A DNA stretch of 64,000 bases from positions 1-64,000 of the forward strand of contig CAVSID010000004.1 in assembly GCA_963727915.1 (NCBI GenBank). Reading direction: 5' to 3'. Position 1 is the stretch's first letter. Every line of letters begins with the position of its first letter. The stretch comes from CAWAND01 sp963727915 (GTDB lineage Bacteria; Chloroflexota; Anaerolineae; Anaerolineales; E44-bin32). Shown here piece after piece: positions 17,614-26,373 of this stretch. Below the pieces are notes generated by a model. It saw only the letters and a program-made list of their open reading frames with translations, did no database searches and had not been told where the DNA came from. Made by a program: the position numbers and the translations under genes.

Positions 17614-18435
17614 TCACTTTCGGTTTCCCATTCGCCCGAGCCTCCGAAAACTCAGCGGGCATGCAGCTGTCTCAGACGGCCAGCGAATTTCAGAGAAGAG
17701 CACATGCTTGGGGCCGGTGGCCCGCGGCCCCGAGCGATTGCCTGACAGGAGGCAAGACATTCCGAACCCATGGGGCCGCCGAGGAGCTAACCTACCTGAC
17801 AAGTAATGTACTTCTGTTCTTCTCAGGTTAGACAGCGTACCCGAGCAATCCATGCACAAGGGCTTGCCCTCAACTACACGCAAGTAGGGCTCGGCAACCA
17901 GCTCTCCACAGCCTTCGCATACGGCGAAACGAACTACTTCCTCGGGCTCGCTCCAGGTATGGTCACCGACGGGCCCGACCGTGAGAACTTGATCTTGCGG
18001 GGCTTCCCAGATCAAGTTGACAAGTTCCCACTGCTCATTTCTGGAATTTCCGTCGGCGGGATTCCCGCCGACCGTTTCTTCATGAAGGGCGAATTCCTTG
18101 ATCTGTTTCTGCAACGTAGGCTTGTACGCCACCCGGACAGATTTGCCATGCGCCTTGTCGATAAGCGTCACCGCCAGCTTGCCCTTGGGCGCCTTCTCCA
18201 TATTGCCTTTGCCAAAAGTGCAGCCTGTCGTGTATTGCACGCCATCACCGAAACACATGGCCCCGTGGTAGTAGCCGTTCTCCAGAATGGCATGCAGTGA
18301 CTTAGCCCCGCTGCGCTCTACACCAAGCGCGTCCAGGGCAGCCAGCCCTGCCCGAACGCCAGCCGTGCTGGCCCAGCACTTATGCCCATGGAACTTAAGG
18401 GCCTCCATCAAGATCTGTCGTTCTTCTGGCATCAT
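17614..18435 (-). CDS. FmdE-family protein with C-terminal zinc ribbon
   Basis: Start ATG 18435 behind AAGGAG. Residues 1-160 match the FmdE fold: FHGHKC at 15-20, a GCTFGKGN loop at 71-78 and a Cys-containing AMCFGDG segment. Residues 171-200 form a zinc ribbon (Cys173, Cys176, Cys194, Cys197). Homologues accompany molybdopterin enzymes or metal clusters; the role beside arsenic genes is not established. The family normally ends soon after the ribbon, but here the frame runs about 70 residues further in Arg/Ser-rich sequence, suggesting a shift near 17820. It is the first gene after the operator at 18893 in the leftward arm. Confidence 0.8.
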   Translation of the reverse strand: MMPEERQILMEALKFHGHKCWASTAGVRAGLAALDALGVERSGAKSLHAILENGYYHGAMCFGDGVQYTTGCTFGKGNMEKAPKGKLAVTLIDKAHGKSVRVAYKPTLQKQIKEFALHEETVGGNPADGNSRNEQWELVNLIWEAPQDQVLTVGPVGDHTWSEPEEVVRFAVCEGCGELVAEPYLRVVEGKPLCMDCSGTLSNLRRTEVHYLSGRLAPRRPHGFGMSCLLSGNRSGPRATGPKHVLFSEIRWPSETAACPLSFRRLGRMGNRK

Positions 18436-18936
18436 CGAACTCCTTTCAAGCTGCGATTTCACAAATCATCTGGCGGGGCAGACCAGCCAAGCTCGGGCCC
18501 TTTCGGAAATCTGGAGTCAATCCTCGGAACTCCAGCCAGCCCGAGAATCTGCCTTCGAGATCCACAAGGAATGCATCATTGCCTGCCACCCTGTTTTCCC
18601 GGGCCGGCTACTCTGCCCAGCGGCCAGGACGATCCGCGGAACAGGGGGAGATGTCATTGACCGGATAACTGATTGCGTAGCCCATGATGGGGCTAAGGGT
18701 TCTGGAGCCTCTCTGTCAAGCCTGATTTCGTCAGCACCGCCGCGCCACGGCGGCCACGACCTTTCAGGGAAGCGTGCTTCTTCTCAAGGATTTAGCCGCC
18801 CAATACTGCTGTTCGGCGACTGTTGCGGCTCGACAATTTCGCTTCCTACTGGCCCCCATTCACGCGACATCGAAACCGGATTGGTCTCTTATATATTCGC
18901 CATGCTGAATATAAATTGGTAAAAAAACGACCGGTC
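18436..18936. other. Leader region between arsR and the FmdE-like gene
   Basis: About 500 bases without a gene. It carries an ArsR-type inverted repeat (18893-18912) in an AT-rich segment close to the arsR stop; this is the probable promoter of the leftward arm, leaving a long leader before ATG 18435. Confidence 0.5.
18893..18912. promoter_or_regulatory. ArsR-type operator 1
   Basis: Inverted repeat ATATTC-N8-GAATAT in AT-rich sequence upstream of the leftward FmdE/TauE/thioredoxin/ACR3 arm. Identical half-sites recur at 19301 and 19965. Confidence 0.75.
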
Positions 18937-19311
18937 TTACCTGGCTGCAGACTCGCAGGACGGGCATCCGCAATCTTCAACATGGCCCATCTCTCTCGAC
19001 ATCTGCATAATGGACTTGGCTTCGCCGGTCACAGAGCCAGAGAGTTTGACCAGATCCAGAATCTGGGGATCTCGAAGACGGTAGTAAATGAAACGACCCT
19101 CACGGCGTGACAATAGAACCTTTGCCTTGCGAAGGGCCATCAGATGTTGCGAGATAAGCGCTTGCCGGAGACCGAGCACGGCTTCCAGGTGACACACGCA
19201 GGCCTCGCCATGCCCGATTGCCAACACGATCTGCAGACGAACTGGTTGCCCCAGAGTCCGCAAGAAACGACCGATCCTCTTTTCAGCAGGTCCCACTTTT
19301 ATATTCGTCAT
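18937..19311 (-). CDS. arsR: ArsR/SmtB-family repressor
   Basis: 124-residue winged-helix repressor. Wing-helix residues 10-85 include the recognition helix LISQHLMALRKAKVL. The metalloid site matches the ArsR type: GEACVCHLE (Cys38, Cys40) at the alpha-3 region. A second Cys group near the C-terminus, DCGCPSC (Cys114, Cys116, Cys119), could add a binding site. Arsenite or antimonite binding should release DNA. The operator at 19301-19320 overlaps the start codon, and a TATAAT box (19326-19321) puts the transcript start close to the ATG, so the mRNA may be leaderless and autoregulated. Confidence 0.92.
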   Translation of the reverse strand: MTNIKVGPAEKRIGRFLRTLGQPVRLQIVLAIGHGEACVCHLEAVLGLRQALISQHLMALRKAKVLLSRREGRFIYYRLRDPQILDLVKLSGSVTGEAKSIMQMSREMGHVEDCGCPSCESAAR

Positions 19312-19320
19312 TATGAATAT
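19301..19320. promoter_or_regulatory. arsR: ArsR-type operator 2 overlapping the arsR start
   Basis: ATATTC-N8-GAATAT, with the arsR ATG (19311-19309) inside the spacer and a TATAAT box immediately upstream on the minus strand. Binding here would block arsR transcription. Confidence 0.8.
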
Positions 19321-19888
19321 ATTATACGCCCTATGGCTTCCGCCCGTGTGTCAAATGTCTGTGGTTCCGTAGGATATTCGTCCGCGGTAGGCTCGGGGAA
19401 CTCATCACCTATCAGGATAACGTTCTTAGACCCCAACGTGGGTCTCTGCCCGCAGGATCCAGCCTGCGGTACCTGCAACAACCGTCCAGTCAGAACTCGG
19501 GTTGAAGGTCGCTCCAGGGGTGCAGCGATCCAACCGGATGAGAACGCACCAAGTCCGATTTTCCAAGCCAACGCAATCGGCTTCTCGATGGACCGCTCGG
19601 AGTCTTGGTGATGCCCCCTTCTGCATGGTCACACCACAAGCCATAATCGGCGCAGCCGTTTCCTGTACAAGGACCCGCACGTGACTTCCATTTACTGGCC
19701 GCACACGGTGTCGGGGCGATCGTCTGTCCAGATTAGTGGCGAGGTGCAACCCGAAGAGCCGTCGCAACTTGGCGACGGGTCGTAGACGAGGGTGGCTTTT
19801 CGCTCGTCGCCCTGACGGAGATCAATGTGTACAGGCTGCACACAGATCGCTCTCTCTGCGCCTTTGCCTGACGAGCGCCCAATCCAAT

Positions 19889-19908
19889 ATATTCAGAATG
19901 ATGAATGT
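19889..19908. promoter_or_regulatory. ArsR-type operator 3 (imperfect)
   Basis: ATATTC-N8-GAATGT, one base away from the perfect site, 57 bases before operator 4 and about 280 bases before the rightward arm. Confidence 0.65.
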
Positions 19909-19964
19909 ACCCTTGGGAGAATGACACTCATCACGGTTCGGGCGCCCCGTCCGGGATTAGAGTC

Positions 19965-19984
19965 ATATTCGCAAAGACGAATAT
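19965..19984. promoter_or_regulatory. ArsR-type operator 4
   Basis: ATATTC-N8-GAATAT with perfect half-sites, upstream of the rightward transporter, thioredoxin, OsmC and TauE arm. With operator 3 it gives two tandem sites. Confidence 0.75.
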
Positions 19985-20185
19985 TTACCGCATGTCCCAG
20001 AAGGATGCTGCAGGAAAGGTTCGACGGGGACTCGCCGACATCTCCCCCGCTTGAAACAGCGGGATCGACGACCAAGGTCAGGATGGACACGCGTCTTGTT
20101 CTGGCACGGCCCGATTGACGACGAACCAAGGCTCTGGGCCACGTGGCTCCTCAGCGTAGGCGTGCAGATAGGTTAGAGGCTGACA

Positions 20186-21202
20186 ATGAGGGCGATGCAA
20201 GAATACCTAAACCGATGGCTGCTTCTGTACGTTCTGGTGGCAATGGGTCTCGGGCTCCTGATAGGGCATCCGAATGCCGGCTGAACTCAAGCCAATCAGG
20301 CCACCGTGAGCAACCTTACCACCCTAGCTGTCTTTCTTATCATCTACCCGATGATGATCAACCTCAAACTCGAAGCGCTGGTCAAGGCAGGAAAGAATAT
20401 CAAGGGGCTCTTGCTTGCGGTCGGCTACAACTTCGTGTGGGCGCCTGTGATCGGCTGGATACTTGCCAGGATCTTCCTAAACGAACCGCTGCTGGCCCTT
20501 GGATTTCTGCTCGTCATGGTCGTGCCTTGCTCCAGTATGAGCATTGGCTACACCGGCCTATCGGAAGGAAATCTCGAGTTGGCAACGGTCGTGGTCGCTC
20601 TGAGTTTTGTCCTGGCAGTCGTGGCGGTTCCCCTGTGGATGACGGTATTTGCGGCCAACTATCAGGTGCCAATTCCGATCCACGATATGTTGATGACCAT
20701 CCTGTATGTTTTGATCGCACCGATGGCTTTGGGCTTTCTCACGCGTCTGGCCCTGACGCGCTGGCTGGGCGAGAAGAAGTTCCAGCAGCTGAAACCGCTC
20801 TTTCCGTCGCTGTCCCTCCTGGCCATGTATGCGATCGTGTTCATGATCTTCTTTGCCAAGGCAACCATGATCGTGGACAAGTGGCAAACCGTGCTGCTTC
20901 TGCTTGTGCCGAACGGACTCTTCATCGCCATCACTTTGGTGGCCGTGACATGGATCAATCGGCTGCTTGGGCTTTCATATCGCGACAACATGGCGGTGGT
21001 GTTTGCGAGCACAGGCAAAAACAACGGCACAGCGATCGCGATTGCGACCATGGCGTTCTCGCCGCTAGTGGCTATTCCGGCGGCCACGATGCCTATCTTC
21101 CAAATCTTGTTTCTGGTCTTCTACTTGAAGATGGCCAATCGCCTGCGAGGATACTTCGACAAACACCGCGAAGCGCCCGTCCAGAGCTCAGCACCCGTCT
21201 AG
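20186..21202 (+). pseudogene. BASS/ACR3-like transporter with in-frame TGA in the first helix region
   Basis: ATG 20186 is preceded by GAGG and opens with a hydrophobic helix (LLLYVLVAMGLGLLIG). A TGA at 20282 interrupts the frame, which continues in the same register from GTG 20306 for 298 residues with about nine more membrane segments. The motif VVPCSSMSIGYTGLSEGN resembles the Cys-containing motif of ACR3 and bile-acid-symporter-type carriers, and FASTGKNNGTAIAIA matches the second half-site. It is probably an arsenite or organic-anion exporter. If translation starts at 20306 the protein lacks helix 1. One substitution (for example TGG to TGA) would explain the stop. Confidence 0.75.
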
Positions 21203-21284
21203 GCGGGAAAGGAAGTAAGAATGACCCTGACCCCGGGGATATTCGAGCATCCAAATCACGGGCGCAGTTGCGCCGCCCTGGGAA

Positions 21285-21440
21285 CGGTCCTGGCCTGCAT
21301 GATGTCGGTTGTAGGATTGAGCCTTCCAGAGGCCATCATCCCGCGGCGTGTTTTTGAAGACCTTCTTGATCTTCACTTTCATCGGCATGGTTGGAGTGGC
21401 CGTCATCTTCAAAGGGTACCTGTTCAATGGGTCATGTGAC
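21285..21440 (+). pseudogene. 3' remnant of a DUF318/ArsP-type permease
   Basis: Two adjoining frames encode GTVLACMMSVVGLSLPEAII then LKTFLIFTFIGMVGVAVIFK and GYLFNG, which resembles the final two membrane segments of PF03773 permeases. The rest of the permease is absent. In other genomes this permease family commonly precedes a small CxxC thioredoxin, and such a gene follows here at 21482. So a permease gene seems to have been lost except for its 3' end. Confidence 0.5.
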
Positions 21441-21481
21441 TTAGCCTGCTCAATACTAGTTCACAGAGAGTTGGAGGCTCC

Positions 21482-21730
21482 ATGGACCTCAAAATCCTCG
21501 GAACGGGCTGCCCGGCCCGCCAGAGCATGTACAACACGGTTTCACAGATCGTCGCCCGCGAAAAGATGGACGCCTAGGTCGAACATGTGACAGACATTCA
21601 ACGGATCCTCTCTTACGGAGTGCTGTCCACCCCGGCGCTGATCCTCGACCATGAAGTGGTCATGGTCGGCTTCAGCGGCGCGGCCAGCATAGAGCAGGTT
21701 CTCAGGGAACACGAAGTTGAAAGTCCTTGA
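21482..21730 (+). pseudogene. Small thioredoxin-like protein with in-frame TAG
   Basis: 82-codon gene. MDLKILGTGCPARQSMYN carries the first Cys of the family's CxxC, but the second Cys position is replaced (CPAR). A TAG replaces codon 32, after KMDA. The frame then continues with VEHVTDIQRILSYGVLSTPA, including the TP cis-proline motif, to a TGA at 21728. The family normally reads through this point without a stop. With both the stop and the missing Cys, the copy is likely non-functional. It is followed by a 170-base gap and then OsmC. Confidence 0.7.
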
Positions 21731-21898
21731 TGAACCTAATTGGAGGATCACGCCAGGTGCTCAGGATTGGAACTAGATGGCACACCCTCCAGACCAGTGA
21801 CGCCCGGCGCGTCAGGATAGGAGCATGGTCAACAGCCCAAACGAGAGGAGCGAATAAGAAATGCGCAGTCAGGTGGTAGTCATCCCGTCGATCCTCCA

Positions 21899-22348
21899 AT
21901 GGCCATGAACCACAACAATCAATCAGGATTGGCGTATCACGTCGTCGTCATCCGTACCGATGAGGCAAATGCCCGCGCATTGAACCAAGCGCACGAGCTC
22001 ACGCTCAACATCAAGAAAGGGTCAAGCGAAGCTGGCTTCAATGCTGCCGAGACCCTGCTCGCAGCCCTTGGCACCTGCCTGCTGACCAACGTCAACGCCA
22101 TAAGCCAGAAGATGCACATTCAGATCGAAGATGCTCGGGTTGAACTCGACGCGGTCCGGCGCGATGAACCTCCCGCACTCACAAAGATCCGTTACAGGTT
22201 GGTTCTCAAGAGTCCGGAACCCCACCACAGAATGCAGGAGCTTGCAGATCTGTGCTTCAAATGGGGCACGGTCACCAACACTCTCATCCAAGGTATCACC
22301 CCTCAAGGGGAGCTGGTCATTGAAGATGCCAACCCACAGGGAGAATAG
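21899..22348 (+). CDS. OsmC-family peroxidase-like protein
   Basis: 149 residues of the OsmC/Ohr fold. Both redox cysteines are present: Cys60 in AALGTCLLTNV and Cys119 in LADLCFKWGTVTNTL. OsmC-like proteins reduce organic hydroperoxides or handle thiol and sulfur species. The start is at 21899 (or ATG 21905 directly after). The following TauE gene begins one base after its stop (TAGATG), so the two are co-translated. Part of the rightward ArsR-controlled arm. Confidence 0.88.
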   Translation: MAMNHNNQSGLAYHVVVIRTDEANARALNQAHELTLNIKKGSSEAGFNAAETLLAALGTCLLTNVNAISQKMHIQIEDARVELDAVRRDEPPALTKIRYRLVLKSPEPHHRMQELADLCFKWGTVTNTLIQGITPQGELVIEDANPQGE

Positions 22349-23116
22349 ATGCTCACGCTTACACTGTTGACCAAAGGGCTTTTGGCCTCGCTGATCGTGG
22401 GATTTGTCACTGCTTCCATTCGATCTTGGTCGACCGGTTCTTTCTGGTCATTCTTTTGATCGGCCTGATGGATATCCCAATTCAGAGCGCCGTGGCCATC
22501 AACTTGCTGGTCGTTTCACTTTCAGCGCTGATGATGGCTCTTAGGCAATCGGAAATCCTGCTCTCCGTTCGAGACGAATGGCCAGTCGTCGTGATTCCCG
22601 CGATGATGGGTGCCATCGCTGGACGAGTTGCCGGCCTGGAGGTTCAACCTCAAACCCTGACAATCCTCCTAGGTGGTTATGCCATTCTGGCCGGTCTGCG
22701 ACTGGCGTTCATTCGCCCCGCGCCAGCAAAGGGAATCCTTTTCACATCCGGCCTATATTGCCCCCATCACTTTCGCGGCCGGCATCTTGACTGGCCTGCT
22801 TTCCGCTGGGGCCAAAGTGTTCCAGGTGCCGCTCATCAACAAGGCCCTTGGCCATGACCCCAAAACGGCCTACGCGCTGGCCGCACTCGGCGTGAGCATC
22901 AGCGCTCCCTCGGCCCTGGGCATCCAGTTCGCCCTGGGCCACTTCATGGAGGCGGACCAGATCCTACTTGCGCTGTACCTTTTCGCTCTCATCGTTGGGG
23001 TCGCGATGGTCGCTAATCAATTCTGGACCGCGAGGCTTAGCCAATGGGTGAGCTGGATCGTTTCACCCATTCTGGTCCTGGTCGGTATCCGCTTTGTCAT
23101 CGCAGCTGTATCCTGA
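22349..23116 (+). pseudogene. TauE/SafE-type permease with two frameshifts
   Basis: ATG 22349 abuts the OsmC stop. The first frame gives LLASLIVGFVTA, the next (about 22415-22740) gives VDRFFLVILLIGLMDIPIQS and MMGAIAGRVAG, and the first frame returns (about 22740-23116) with ITFAAGILTGLLSAGAKVFQ and PLINKALGHDPKTA. Joined, these give about 255 residues with eight membrane segments typical of TauE/SafE. It is paralogous in role to the split permease at 16808-17557. Two single-base errors or mutations are needed to break it. Confidence 0.75.
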
Positions 23117-23251
23117 AACACAGAAGGGCGAGTTCATCCATAGCTGCGCGGGGGGCAAACACTTTGCAGGTTGCCACCCTATCCCTGTCGTCGGGCGCAT
23201 GCCACAAAGGAAAAGGCTGGGTCCCCGTCACTTGAGATGATGAGAGTTGAA

Positions 23252-23520
23252 GGATCGTTCGAGTGGCCTTTCCTTGCTTCGATTAAGGTTATGTCCGGGA
23301 CCGCTCCTACGGTGCAGTTCCGGTGCAGAATGCTTAGTACTCCATAGACCCCATAGACTGTATGGAGCAACTCAGGTTCATTTCATAGAGCCCATAGACT
23401 GTATAGAGCCCATAGACGCCATGGACGCCCAAGCGTAGTTCTTCGAATCTAGTAGGTTGGGGGTTCGAGTCCCTCCGAGGGCGCCATGGTCTGGCGGTTC
23501 GCCCTTGGTGGACCGCCCTT
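23252..23520 (+). repeat. Dispersed tRNA-like direct repeat, copy 4
   Basis: Starts CGTTCGAGTGGCCTTTCC, with GGTGCAGTTCCGGTGCAG (23311-23328), three ATAGAC motifs, GACGCCCAAGCG, GTTCTTCG, the T-arm GGGGG-TTCGAGT-CCCTC, acceptor CGAGGGC, G and CCA ending at 23486. The hairpin of copies 1 and 3 is replaced by a related inverted repeat around GGCGGTTCGCCC/GGACCGCC. It marks the right end of the arsenic island. Confidence 0.85.
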
Positions 23521-23528
23521 GAAAGAGA

Positions 23529-23564
23529 AGGAGCCCTTTTCATTGCCGAAAAGGGCTCCTTTGC
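23529..23564 (+). terminator. Strong hairpin beyond repeat copy 4
   Basis: Stem of 12-13 bp, AGGAGCCCTTTT / AAAAGGGCTCCT with an extra C-G pair at the loop, followed by TTGCGTTT. It lies between the repeat and the convergent CPBP gene. Confidence 0.6.
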
Positions 23565-23606
23565 GTTTGACCCTACGGCAGTCCGATGACTGAGCAGTGC
23601 CTGGCT

Positions 23607-24464
23607 TCAGGGCGCGGCGGCTGAAGGCTGAGGTTGGATGGGAAACGCAGACGGTGCCTTCTTTGACAGATAGCGCGGCCCGTACGCGATGACGACCCCC
23701 ACCACGATCAGCCCCAGCATCGGCCCGGCGGTCATGTAGAAGGTCATCGGCGGCATCAGGCCCAGCGGTCCGGTTAAGAATCCAGTCATGTTGAAAGCGA
23801 AATGTGCCAACACAGTAACGATCAGGCTGCCCCCTGTATTGTTGTACAGCCAGGTTATGTAGAAAGTGAGCGTCAGCACCAACACCAGGTAGATGGGAAA
23901 CGGGATGCTCATCTGCGTTTCGCTGCTGATGAAAAACAGCGGGATGTGCCAGCAGGTCCAAACCACGCCAAGCAGAAGGCTGGACACCCAGGCGGGGTGC
24001 TTCGCCTGCAGCCGGGGCAGCGCGAATCCGCGCCAGCCCAGTTCTTCCGAGAGCGGCCCGGAGAAGAGGGTGAAGAGGACAATTCCAGCCAGGCTTGCCA
24101 GCGTTTCGCCGGGCTTCGGGCCCGGACTTGGCTGGCCAAGCACACCATAAACGAGCGTGATGGCCAAGGGAGCGAGAAACAGAAAGGCCGCGGCGAAGTA
24201 CCACCCGAAGCCCACCTTCCAGCGGGCAAATCCCGACAGGAGGCGCTTGACTTCTGGCGCGCCGCCGATGAGCCAGCCCACCAGCAAAGCACTGAGGCTC
24301 GGGCCGAAAACTCCCAGTCCCCATATCAAGGACCACGGCCGGAGCGGCGCCGCAGGGTTGAAGTAGAGGAAACCAAACTGTGCTGCGTAGGTGATCAGGT
24401 AGGCGAAACACACGTAAGCGATCAGCGAATGCCGTTCGATCAATCTTGAAATTCGGGACTTCAT
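23607..24464 (-). CDS. CPBP-family intramembrane metalloprotease
   Basis: 285 residues with about eight membrane helices. The CPBP (Abi) catalytic motifs are complete: EE-xxx-R in LSEELGWRGFALP (Glu140, Glu141, Arg145), His173 in TCWHIPLFF, and His221/Asn225 in VLAHFAFN. The family resembles CAAX prenyl endopeptidases and, in bacteria, acts in peptide or bacteriocin processing or immunity. No partner gene is obvious next to it. A second, related protease lies at 40588-41403. Confidence 0.9.
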   Translation of the reverse strand: MKSRISRLIERHSLIAYVCFAYLITYAAQFGFLYFNPAAPLRPWSLIWGLGVFGPSLSALLVGWLIGGAPEVKRLLSGFARWKVGFGWYFAAAFLFLAPLAITLVYGVLGQPSPGPKPGETLASLAGIVLFTLFSGPLSEELGWRGFALPRLQAKHPAWVSSLLLGVVWTCWHIPLFFISSETQMSIPFPIYLVLVLTLTFYITWLYNNTGGSLIVTVLAHFAFNMTGFLTGPLGLMPPMTFYMTAGPMLGLIVVGVVIAYGPRYLSKKAPSAFPIQPQPSAAAP

Positions 24465-24500
24465 CTCACCCGCTCCTTAGGCAGGGCTTGCCATAGACGG

Positions 24501-26046
24501 CTACTCAATGGCCCCATCAAAGGTGGTCACACCGGTGCGAGCGCGCTCCGTAACATGCAACGCGACCGTCTGCGGGGTGAAGGTCATTTCGTAGATGTAG
24601 GCATCCCGATTGGCCATCGTGTCGTACTCCAGGCGGAAAGTCTGCCCATCGATCCACGTCCCGCGCATCCCCGCTGGCAATCCGTAGTCGTCGCCCGGGA
24701 ACAAACGGTAAACACCGTCCAGACCGATCCTGTATGTCTTTTCTTCCTGGTGGTAGAAGCTCACCGTCAGGGTCGCTTCAGCTGTGTCGTCAAAGTCCAG
24801 CCGAACCGTCTTGAGATCGGACGGGTTGTCGCCAAGCCGAAACACCTTGCCCGAAATCTCACCAGCCATGGGGGGCAAAGCGCCTACCGGCTGGGGATCC
24901 GGTGGAGCTGCCACGGCCCTGATGGCCGCCTCGAGATGGGCAACTCCGGTGGGGTTGGCGGGGGCCGGCTGGCTCAGGTCGATCACGGCGGCTTGGATGT
25001 AGGGCACAATCTGATCCCATTCGATCCCCCCTCCGGTAGTGACGATGACGGCGTTTACCTCGGGAAGAACCCGTATGTACTGCCCGCTGCGGCCCTCGGC
25101 GGAGTACTCGCCCGTCTCATCGGGCATAACCCACCAGCCATAACCATAGTCGTCGCCTAAACCGGTGATCGATTGGCGCTTGACCGACTGCTCGACCCAC
25201 GTCCTGGGAACGATCTGCTTGCCGTCCCATTCGCCTCCATGCAGCCACAAGTATCCAATCTTCGCCATATCGGCGGGATGCATATAAAGACCAGCCCATC
25301 CGTCGTTGTAGCCTTGCGGGTCGATATCCCAGATCTCATCTTCAATCCCCAGGGGACCGAAGAGATTCTTCTGAGCAAAGTCTTCCGCCGTCGTGCCGGT
25401 GGCTTGGGACAGGATGGCCGACAGCAGATGCGTGCCCGGGCTGCAGTAAACCCATTCGGTTCCCGGTTTGGATCCCATCGGCAAGTCAAGGGTGAACTGC
25501 ACCCAGTCCGACGCCAGGCCCATTTCGTCGAGCGTTTGCTCGTTGTTGTCCGAGACGCACGCCAGGCCGGACTGCATCGCCGCCAGGTCCCTGACGGTGA
25601 TGCTCTCCTTCCAGGCATCTGGGTAAGCCATTTCACGCTCAGGGAAGAAGGACACCATTTTCTGGTCCAACTCAAGCGCGCCCTGATCGGCAGCGATGGC
25701 AATCAGGGCCGTGGTCACACTCTTCGTCACGGATGCCAGTTCATGAACGCTGTCGCTGTCGTACGGATAGAAATAGGCGTCGAGAATCACTTTGCCATTA
25801 CGGGCAATGAACAAGCTGTGCAGGTTGAACTGAGCTGAACGGATCGCCAGAAGGCCATCGGCCAGTTTGGCCGAAATCCAAGCCTTGATTCTCAGGCGTA
25901 TCGGTCTGCCATCCGTGAGTGGGCCAATACGACGCCGGCGGAACCTCAGGCGCCGTTGGGCCGCAGGCGCCGGCCAAGATAAGGACCAGGGTGGAGAAAA
26001 GAAGCAAGAAGGGACGGTCACCCGCTCGTCTTCGAATGTGGGGCAT
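24501..26046 (-). pseudogene. Lipid-anchored serine hydrolase (class C beta-lactamase fold) with one frameshift
   Basis: ATG 26046 opens a lipoprotein signal (LVLILAGACG) and continues ENQGL. Near 25870 one base is gained or lost, and the main frame carries the enzyme to 24501. The catalytic S-x-x-K is SVTK in LASVTKSVTTAL. The second motif is YCS (EWVYCSPGTHLLS) where Y-x-N is usual, and a GWW-containing segment lies near the third motif. Family members are esterases or D-aminopeptidase/PBP-like hydrolases. A beta-barrel-like C-terminal domain of about 140 residues follows (from about AGEISGKVFRL). Total about 515 residues. It is probably active if the shift is an error. Confidence 0.75.
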
Positions 26047-26373
26047 GGAAGGCGTTCTCCTTGGCGGCCAGCAATAATGCGTCGTCCCAATGCCTTGACC
26101 AGCCGTCTGAGACGGCCAGATATCCTGGGACCGATGCATTTCGCGCTGGGCTGGCATGTAGAGGTTGGAGAGGGATGGCGGAGGGGTCGCTGCCAATTCC
26201 TGTATGACTCTCGAGTCGCGACACAAGCCTACTGTGAGATGCGATGGCCGGATAGTAACGAAGGTCACATCCCTTTGTCACATAGGACAAGGGCCTGCCG
26301 ATCGGCCGGCCACCGTGTCAATGGCCTGACATTGCCCGGCCCCGCAGGTCCAAGCCTCACACCATGCGCATAT
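26047..26373. other. Intergenic stretch
   Basis: About 330 bases between the serine hydrolase start and the TMEM175 remnant. I see no gene, repeat or clear promoter in it. Confidence 0.5.

Larger units (their letters stand above)
19327..20185. other. Divergent control region of the arsenic island
   Basis: About 860 bases without a clear gene between arsR and the BASS transporter. It holds two more ArsR-type inverted repeats (19889, 19965). Open frames at 19571-19311 and 19767-19426 on the minus strand match no family that I know and are not called. Confidence 0.5.

Noticed and set aside
19426..19767. Possible gene upstream of arsR on the minus strand
   Set aside because: No known motif, no ribosome site and it would run through the control region; left as unassigned.
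20282..21577. Recoding of TGA (20282) or TAG (21575) as selenocysteine or pyrrolysine
   Set aside because: No SECIS-like element or family expectation at these positions; nearby shifts and lost residues point to mutation or sequence error.
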